19,035 nt of DNA, from the NCBI GenBank assembly GCA_964529855.1, contig CAZGZU010000015.1, positions 1 through 19,035 on the forward strand, given 5' to 3'. Origin of the DNA: CAZGZU01 sp964529855. GTDB lineage: Bacteria; Patescibacteriota; Minisyncoccia; Portnoybacterales; UBA2143. The position numbers were made by a program, and so were the translations under genes. Shown piece after piece: positions 14,643 through 19,035 of this stretch. Position 1 is the first letter of the stretch; every line of letters begins with the position of its first letter. The notes beneath the pieces were generated by a model. The model was not told the DNA's origin and did not search any database. It saw only the letters and a list, made by a program, of their open reading frames with translations.

Positions 14643-15679
14643 AACAATTATTAATTACAATTGCTATTTGCGCGGTGCTGCTTCTACCTATTTTAATAGA
14701 AGCAGCGCCGGCACCGGGCATTCCACATCAGTTTTACGGTTCAGTTAATTTCTCTAATGGGCCGGCGCCGGATGGCCTGGTGGTAGAGGCTAGGATTGGG
14801 GGACAGGTAGCAGCCAGTGCTTCTATTGTTGATGGCAAATATGGCTATAGCCCTAATCTATTTTTTGTAACTGACCCAAATAATGACAGACAAGGAGAAA
14901 GTGTGCATTTTTTTGTCAGTGGAATCGACACGGCTCAGACAACTGTTTTTATCAATGGCGGTTATTCTGAAAAAGATTTAACTATTGCCGGTTCAGTAGG
15001 TACTATAGAAATGGGAGAGGATGAGGTAATTGAAAATGAAACCGTGGCAGTAGCTCCTTCTACTTCTGCTTTTACTAACATCAAAGTAGGAGGAAGTTTG
15101 AATGTAACTATTTCTTCTAATGTTAGTACTAATGCTACGATAGAAAAAATCCAAAAATTAGAAAGCGGTAACGTGGCTGTTTTTTCAGGTAAGAATTTAT
15201 TGAATGCTTATGAGATTAAAGTAACAAGCGAAGAAGATATTACTATTTCGGTAACAATGAGTTACAATGACAATGACATTGATGAAAATACTATTGCCCC
15301 ATATTATTTTGATGGAACTAATTGGGTAGAAATTACTTCTTTTACTATAGACAAATCGGCCAATACTGTTACCTTTGAAATTGAGCCAGGCGGGACGCCT
15401 TACGCTGTTTTTGGCACACCATCCACCCCGGCCCCTTCGACTGGCGGCGGTGGAGGTGGTGGTGGAACGACTTCAATCCCGCCAGCCACCCCGATTTCGC
15501 TTAGTGAGGCAGCTAAGAAAATGGATACTAACCTGGATGACAGAATAGATGTTCTGGATTTTAACAGCTTAATGGTCAATTGGGGTCGAGAAGAAGGCGG
15601 GAACATTGCCGATTTTGACGATAATGGCAGGGTTGATATCTTTGATTTTAACTTATTAATGATTTATTGGACGGGGTAA
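14639..15679 (+). CDS. Secreted dockerin-domain protein
   Basis: A 346-residue exported protein ending in a dockerin, the module that binds a cohesin partner with calcium. A signal peptide (1-22, hydrophobic LLITIAICAVLLLPILI, cleavage near EAA) is followed by a carboxypeptidase-regulatory-like beta domain (about 30-115) and a second beta domain (about 130-262) with the pattern YYFDGTNWVEI and VTFEIEPGG. A flexible linker rich in Pro, Ser and Thr with an eight-Gly run precedes the dockerin. Its two loops are DTNLDDRIDVLD (296-307) and DFDDNGRVDIFD (325-336), each with Asp or Asn at positions 1, 3, 5, 9 and 12, followed by near-identical helices (DFNSLMVNW and DFNLLMIYW). Positions 10 and 11 are hydrophobic (VL, IF), which recalls type II dockerins. 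It follows the giant gene by 25 bases and precedes the cohesin-like gene by 18. No enzyme domain is seen. Confidence 0.9.
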   Translation: MKQLLITIAICAVLLLPILIEAAPAPGIPHQFYGSVNFSNGPAPDGLVVEARIGGQVAASASIVDGKYGYSPNLFFVTDPNNDRQGESVHFFVSGIDTAQTTVFINGGYSEKDLTIAGSVGTIEMGEDEVIENETVAVAPSTSAFTNIKVGGSLNVTISSNVSTNATIEKIQKLESGNVAVFSGKNLLNAYEIKVTSEEDITISVTMSYNDNDIDENTIAPYYFDGTNWVEITSFTIDKSANTVTFEIEPGGTPYAVFGTPSTPAPSTGGGGGGGGTTSIPPATPISLSEAAKKMDTNLDDRIDVLDFNSLMVNWGREEGGNIADFDDNGRVDIFDFNLLMIYWTG

Positions 15680-15697
15680 ATTGAAAAGAATAAAATT

Positions 15698-16462
15698 ATG
15701 ATTAAAAAAATATTAATATTTAGTTCAATCACTTTAGGAGGATTCCTTTTAGTTAGTTCGGTCTGGGCAGCTACAACTATTTCTTTCTCGCCAACCAGCA
15801 TCAATGTCAGCCCAGGCCAAAACTTTAATCTGGTCATCAGTTTAAATCCGCAGGGGATTAGAAACTATACGGTCAAAGCGGAAGTTAATTATCCGGCTGA
15901 TCTTTTGGAAGTAAAATCATTTAGTCTTAGTAGCGGTTGGATGGCTCTTTCCCAGACAGGCTATGATTTGGTTGATAATACCAATGGCCAATTGATTAAA
16001 ACAGCTGGCTATCCGGCCGGTATTCCCACAGCGACAACCTTTGGAACAATTACTTTCTCAGCTAAAAAAGCTGGTCAGGGAATAGTTAGTCTAAGTAGCA
16101 ATTCAATGGCTTTGGACGCGGATAATCAAAATATTCTAACTAGTCCCTTAGCTCAAGCTTCAGTTAAGATTACGGCGCCAAGCATTCCATCAGTTCCGCC
16201 AGCCGCTCCGGCTGCTCCAGGAGAAGAGGAAGAAGTGATTGAGGGGGCCGAAGAAGAAATTACTCCGCCAGCTAGCATAGTTGAAGAAGAAGCCATCCCC
16301 TCTGAAGAAGAGGCGGTTGAGCAACCATCACTTCTGGCCGCCATTGGTAATATAGTAACCTTCGGGACCGGTAACATCTTTATTGGTATCATTATATCAA
16401 TTATCATTCTTTTGCTTATTTTCTTTATCATTCGAGGAATCCATCTGGCTAGATCTAAATAA
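15698..16462 (+). CDS. Membrane-anchored cohesin-like domain protein
   Basis: A 254-residue protein probably anchored in the membrane with its main domain outside. A signal peptide (1-24, ending SVWA) is followed by a cohesin-like beta sandwich (about 26-160): it opens with ISFSPTSINVSPGQNFNLVI, continues with VKAEVNYPADLLEVKSF, and has GTITFSAKKAGQGIVSL, matching the usual cohesin pattern of strand motifs. An acidic Pro/Ala/Glu-rich spacer (about 161-220) leads to one membrane helix (about 225-245) and a basic tail RGIHLARSK, a stop-transfer layout. Family knowledge: cohesins bind dockerins; the adjacent gene encodes one. The pairing itself is inferred. The fold assignment is from pattern, and another carbohydrate-binding-like sandwich is possible. 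It is the last gene before a strong terminator. Confidence 0.82.
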   Translation: MIKKILIFSSITLGGFLLVSSVWAATTISFSPTSINVSPGQNFNLVISLNPQGIRNYTVKAEVNYPADLLEVKSFSLSSGWMALSQTGYDLVDNTNGQLIKTAGYPAGIPTATTFGTITFSAKKAGQGIVSLSSNSMALDADNQNILTSPLAQASVKITAPSIPSVPPAAPAAPGEEEEVIEGAEEEITPPASIVEEEAIPSEEEAVEQPSLLAAIGNIVTFGTGNIFIGIIISIIILLLIFFIIRGIHLARSK

Positions 16463-16486
16463 AGAATGATTTACATGTTTATTAGC

Positions 16487-16514
16487 AAAAGGCTGGCTTT
16501 AGCCGGCCTTTTTT
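16487..16514 (+). terminator. Intrinsic terminator of the surface unit
   Basis: GGCTGGC (16491-16497) pairs with GCCGGCC (16502-16508) around a TTTA loop, with flanking A residues pairing with T residues, followed by a run of six T. It lies 25 bases after the cohesin-like gene and is the only convincing Rho-independent terminator in the window. Confidence 0.9.
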
Positions 16515-16517
16515 AGT

Positions 16518-16546
16518 TTGAAATTGATTTTAATTTATGTTATGAT
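16518..16546 (+). promoter_or_regulatory. Promoter of the membrane protein-dnaJ unit
   Basis: TTGAAA (16518-16523) and TATGAT (16541-16546) are separated by 17 bases, and the -10 is preceded by TGT, giving an extended -10. It directly follows the terminator, so dnaJ is transcribed separately from grpE-hsp20-dnaK. A start near 16553 also settles the start codon of the next gene. Confidence 0.65.
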
Positions 16547-16583
16547 AAAATTTATACACAGTATTGGAAAAAGACAGCATAAC

Positions 16584-17381
16584 ATGCGCAAGAATAATAG
16601 AATTACTCAATCAATCATCGTTGGTTTGACCACTTTGGTGGCAGCCCTTAGTTGGGCTGGCCTGAAAAGCGTCTTATTTGAAAGTGGTAATTGGCTTTGG
16701 CCAAGTATTGGCTTTTTTGTTTTACTAATCTTTCTAAGTTTGACTTGGCTGATGGCTAAATCAAAGGCCATTTTACTAGTGGCCCTTGTTCTGATTCTGG
16801 CCAGCTTTTTTACCGCTTTTAGTTTTAGTTTCCAATTAGAATATCTGGCTGCTTTATCTGTTGCCCTTTTGTTTTTCCTTTTTGGTTCTCATCGGGCAAT
16901 CGATGAGAAAGAAGTCAGGATTAAAATCCAGGCCTGGAAGATTCTTCAGCGGGGCATGCCTTGTGTGATGACCGGCCTGTGCCTGGTTGCCGCCACCGTC
17001 TATTATTTCTCTCCCTTATCTGCAATTGGTCAGGAAAAAATTGAGATTCCCCGTCCAATATTTGAAACGGTCTATCAGGTAATCATTGACCCTATTTCAC
17101 AAGCTTTTGGAGAAGGGGAAATGGGTTTAGTTGATAAAGAAGAAATCAGGGAAACGCTTTTTCAAACAATTAACGGAGAGATTAACAAACGGAGCGAGCC
17201 CTATAAAGGATTTTTCCCCATTGGCTTGTCAGTGGGCATATTTTTTGCCCTAAAGGTTATCAGTATTCCTTTTATGTGGCTGGTTATTTTATTCAGCTGG
17301 CTGATTTTCAGGATTTTGGTTGCTTTGGGAGCGATTAAAATACAGGAGCAGGCGGTTTTGAAGGAGGTAATTGAGGTTTAA
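16584..17381 (+). CDS. Seven-helix membrane protein, function unknown
   Basis: A 265-residue integral membrane protein I do not recognise. Likely helices are at about 11-32, 37-57, 60-82, 86-102, 123-143, 210-228 and 230-250, with a polar stretch of about 65 residues (144-209, including EKIEIPRPIFETVYQVI and GEGEMGLVDKEEIRE) between helices 5 and 6. The short tail is charged. The start at 16584 is chosen because upstream in-frame ATGs (16518, 16542) overlap the promoter. The SD is weak. Its stop lies three bases before dnaJ and its last codons supply the dnaJ SD (GAGG), so the two are tightly coupled. No enzymatic motif is visible. Confidence 0.8.
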   Translation: MRKNNRITQSIIVGLTTLVAALSWAGLKSVLFESGNWLWPSIGFFVLLIFLSLTWLMAKSKAILLVALVLILASFFTAFSFSFQLEYLAALSVALLFFLFGSHRAIDEKEVRIKIQAWKILQRGMPCVMTGLCLVAATVYYFSPLSAIGQEKIEIPRPIFETVYQVIIDPISQAFGEGEMGLVDKEEIRETLFQTINGEINKRSEPYKGFFPIGLSVGIFFALKVISIPFMWLVILFSWLIFRILVALGAIKIQEQAVLKEVIEV

Positions 17382-17384
17382 AAA

Positions 17385-18464
17385 ATGAAAGATTATTATG
17401 AAATATTAGGAGTTCCCAAAGGCGCTTCTGATGTGGAAATTAAAAAGGCCTATCGGAAGTTAGCCCTTAAGTATCATCCTGACCGGGCTCCTCAAAGCAA
17501 GAAAAAAGAATACGAGGAAAAATTTAAGGAAATTAGTCAGGCCTATCGGGTTCTTTCCGATAAAGATAAAAAAGCCCAGTATGACCAGTTTGGTCAGACC
17601 TTTGAGGGAGCGCCTTTTGGTCAGGGATTTTCCCAGCAGGACTTTCATTCTTTTTATGATGTGTTTGGCGGTCAGGATGTTTTTGAGGATTTGGGTTTTG
17701 GCAGGATTTTTGAACAGATGTTTGGTTTTGGACCAAGAACCAGAGCCGGCCGAGCTACTTCCTACGGCCAGGACATCAGTTTGGATATAGAGATTGATTT
17801 AGAGGATGCCTTTAAGGGCGTTAAAAAGGAAATTGATTTGCGTAAGATGGTTGTTTGTTCAGAATGTCAGGGCAAAGGCGGTCAGTCATTAAAACAATGT
17901 CCGGTTTGTCAGGGGAGTGGTTATCAGCAAATAAGAAGCAGTAGTTTATTCGGCATTTTTATTCAACAAAAACCCTGTTCAGAATGTCAGGGCCGGGGAG
18001 AAGTGCCTGAGAAGGTTTGTCCCAAGTGTCGCGGTCAGGGAAGAGTTAGGGAGAGCAAAAAGATTAAAATAACTATCCCGGCGGGCATTGATGACGGACA
18101 GATTTTAAAATTAACCGGTCAGGGAGAAGCTGCTCCTTATGGAGGCATAGCCGGTGATTTATTTGTTAATGTTCATCTGCGACCGCATAAAGATTTTCAG
18201 CGTCAGGGAGACGATTTAATCTATAATTTAGATATCAACTTTACCCAGGCCGCTTTAGGTGATAAAATAGAAATACCGACTTTAGCCGGTCCGGTTGAAT
18301 TAAAGATTCCGGCCGGTACGCAACCCGGCCAGCTGATTGAATTAAAAGGCAAAGGTATGTCTCATCTGTACGGTCGGGGACAGGGTAATCTGATTGTCAA
18401 AATCCAGGTAGTTGTCCCTAAAAAACTATCCCGTCAGCAGAGAAAAGTTATTGAAGAATTATAA
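17385..18464 (+). CDS. dnaJ: Molecular chaperone DnaJ (Hsp40, type I)
   Basis: Co-chaperone that delivers substrates to DnaK and triggers its ATPase. The 359 residues contain all type I domains: a J domain (1-70) with HPD at 31-33, a Gly/Phe-rich region (about 70-126), and a zinc domain with four CxxCxGxG repeats (CSECQGKG 158, CPVCQGSG 172, CSECQGRG 198, CPKCRGQG 212), then the two C-terminal beta domains to the end. It is slightly shorter than E. coli DnaJ. The SD GAGG is 8 bases before the ATG, within the end of the previous gene. It shares one base with the next gene (TAATG). It is separated from dnaK by the surface unit and has its own upstream promoter. Confidence 0.97.
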   Translation: MKDYYEILGVPKGASDVEIKKAYRKLALKYHPDRAPQSKKKEYEEKFKEISQAYRVLSDKDKKAQYDQFGQTFEGAPFGQGFSQQDFHSFYDVFGGQDVFEDLGFGRIFEQMFGFGPRTRAGRATSYGQDISLDIEIDLEDAFKGVKKEIDLRKMVVCSECQGKGGQSLKQCPVCQGSGYQQIRSSSLFGIFIQQKPCSECQGRGEVPEKVCPKCRGQGRVRESKKIKITIPAGIDDGQILKLTGQGEAAPYGGIAGDLFVNVHLRPHKDFQRQGDDLIYNLDINFTQAALGDKIEIPTLAGPVELKIPAGTQPGQLIELKGKGMSHLYGRGQGNLIVKIQVVVPKKLSRQQRKVIEEL

Positions 18465-19000
18465 TGGGCATCCGTGATTTTCTAACTAATTTCCATCTGG
18501 GAGCCGCCAGTGGCTGGGATTTATTCATCCTGCTGATTTTTTTAGTGGCTGTTTTGGTTTATGGATTTTTCCTCGGTCGCAACCGGATGATTATTCTGCT
18601 TTTAAGCAGCTATTTTTCCTTGGCCATTACCCAGGTGCTGCCCTGGTCACGCTTATCCTCTTGGGCCTGGCTGGGTATTGGTCAGGAGCCCTCGTCTTCT
18701 CTGCAAATTATTATCTTTTCAGCCCTGATTGTCCTGTTCTATTTCTTGATTCCCCGTTCGGTGCTTAGTTCAACCCTAAGAGTCAGAAAAAGAGGCCAGG
18801 CCTCCTGGTTGCAAATATTCCTTTTAAGCATTGTTCAGGTCGGTTTATTGATTATGGTTGTCTTGTCTTTCTTATCAGCAGAGACCATTGCCAATTTTGA
18901 CTTTATAGTTAAAAGAGTATTCATTGGCCCGGAAGCCCAGTTTATCTGGATAACTTTGCCCATTCTGGTAATCAATATAATGCGGCGCAAAAGGAAATAG
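18464..19000 (+). CDS. Membrane protein, possibly CvpA-like
   Basis: A 178-residue hydrophobic protein with about five membrane helices (18-37, 42-60, 80-97, 115-137, 157-173) and a basic tail RRKRK. The first part (GWDLFILLIFLVAVLVYGF, then a Gly-Arg turn and a second helix) faintly recalls the CvpA family, but this is only a pattern resemblance, and no function is claimed. It starts at the ATG formed by the dnaJ stop (TAATG), so translation is probably coupled to dnaJ. The 35 bases after it hold nothing I can identify before the window ends. Confidence 0.75.
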   Translation: MGIRDFLTNFHLGAASGWDLFILLIFLVAVLVYGFFLGRNRMIILLLSSYFSLAITQVLPWSRLSSWAWLGIGQEPSSSLQIIIFSALIVLFYFLIPRSVLSSTLRVRKRGQASWLQIFLLSIVQVGLLIMVVLSFLSAETIANFDFIVKRVFIGPEAQFIWITLPILVINIMRRKRK

Positions 19001-19035
19001 GAGGATAAATAAGAAATACTGTGATTCTTTAACAA

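Noticed and set aside
8155..16462. Prophage, transposon or integrative element carrying the surface unit
   Set aside because: No integrase, transposase, phage gene, tRNA or direct-repeat boundary was found; only the promoter and terminator bound it.

Overview
The window looks like part of a small, AT-leaning, gene-dense bacterial genome, most likely a member of the Patescibacteria (Candidate Phyla Radiation, Parcubacteria-like). This is an inference. It rests on short intergenic gaps, many starts with no clear Shine-Dalgarno (SD) sequence, a Gram-positive-type DnaK (no ~24-residue insertion in the ATPase domain), an Hsp20 gene between grpE and dnaK, and a very large modular secreted protein next to ordinary housekeeping genes. 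TGA is used as a stop, so the standard bacterial code fits. There is no tRNA, rRNA, CRISPR array, insertion sequence or prophage gene that I can support, and no gene-free stretch longer than about 150 bases.

Layout. (1) 1-446: a leader with two mutually exclusive hairpins, then ribosomal protein L21 (rplU, +). (2) 420-5061, minus strand: an apparent operon reading corA - cysS - dnaB - a 67-residue two-helix membrane protein - recR. The end of recR overlaps the end of rplU by 27 bases. (3) 5062-5149: a divergent promoter region whose two -35 boxes share the palindrome GTTGACAAC. (4) 5150-8007, plus strand: the chaperone genes grpE, hsp20 and dnaK, with a long imperfect hairpin filling the grpE-hsp20 gap. 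(5) 8011-16514: a self-contained surface unit with its own promoter and intrinsic terminator. It encodes a 2152-residue secreted protein with Ig-like and three right-handed beta-helix modules, a secreted protein ending in a dockerin, and a membrane-anchored protein carrying a cohesin-like domain. (6) 16518-19000: a new promoter, then a seven-helix membrane protein, dnaJ, and a second membrane protein that overlaps dnaJ by one base.

The most interesting part is region 5. A dockerin protein and a cohesin-like membrane protein are encoded side by side, downstream of a giant adhesin-like protein. This looks like a minimal two-component docking system on the cell surface: the membrane-anchored cohesin would hold the dockerin protein outside the cell. 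The unit sits between dnaK and dnaJ, which are usually close neighbours, and is bounded by its own promoter and terminator, as if it were a cassette placed in the chaperone locus. The housekeeping genes around it are ordinary. The regulatory hairpins upstream of rplU and hsp20, and a 12-bp inverted repeat flanking the small membrane gene, are secondary points of interest.
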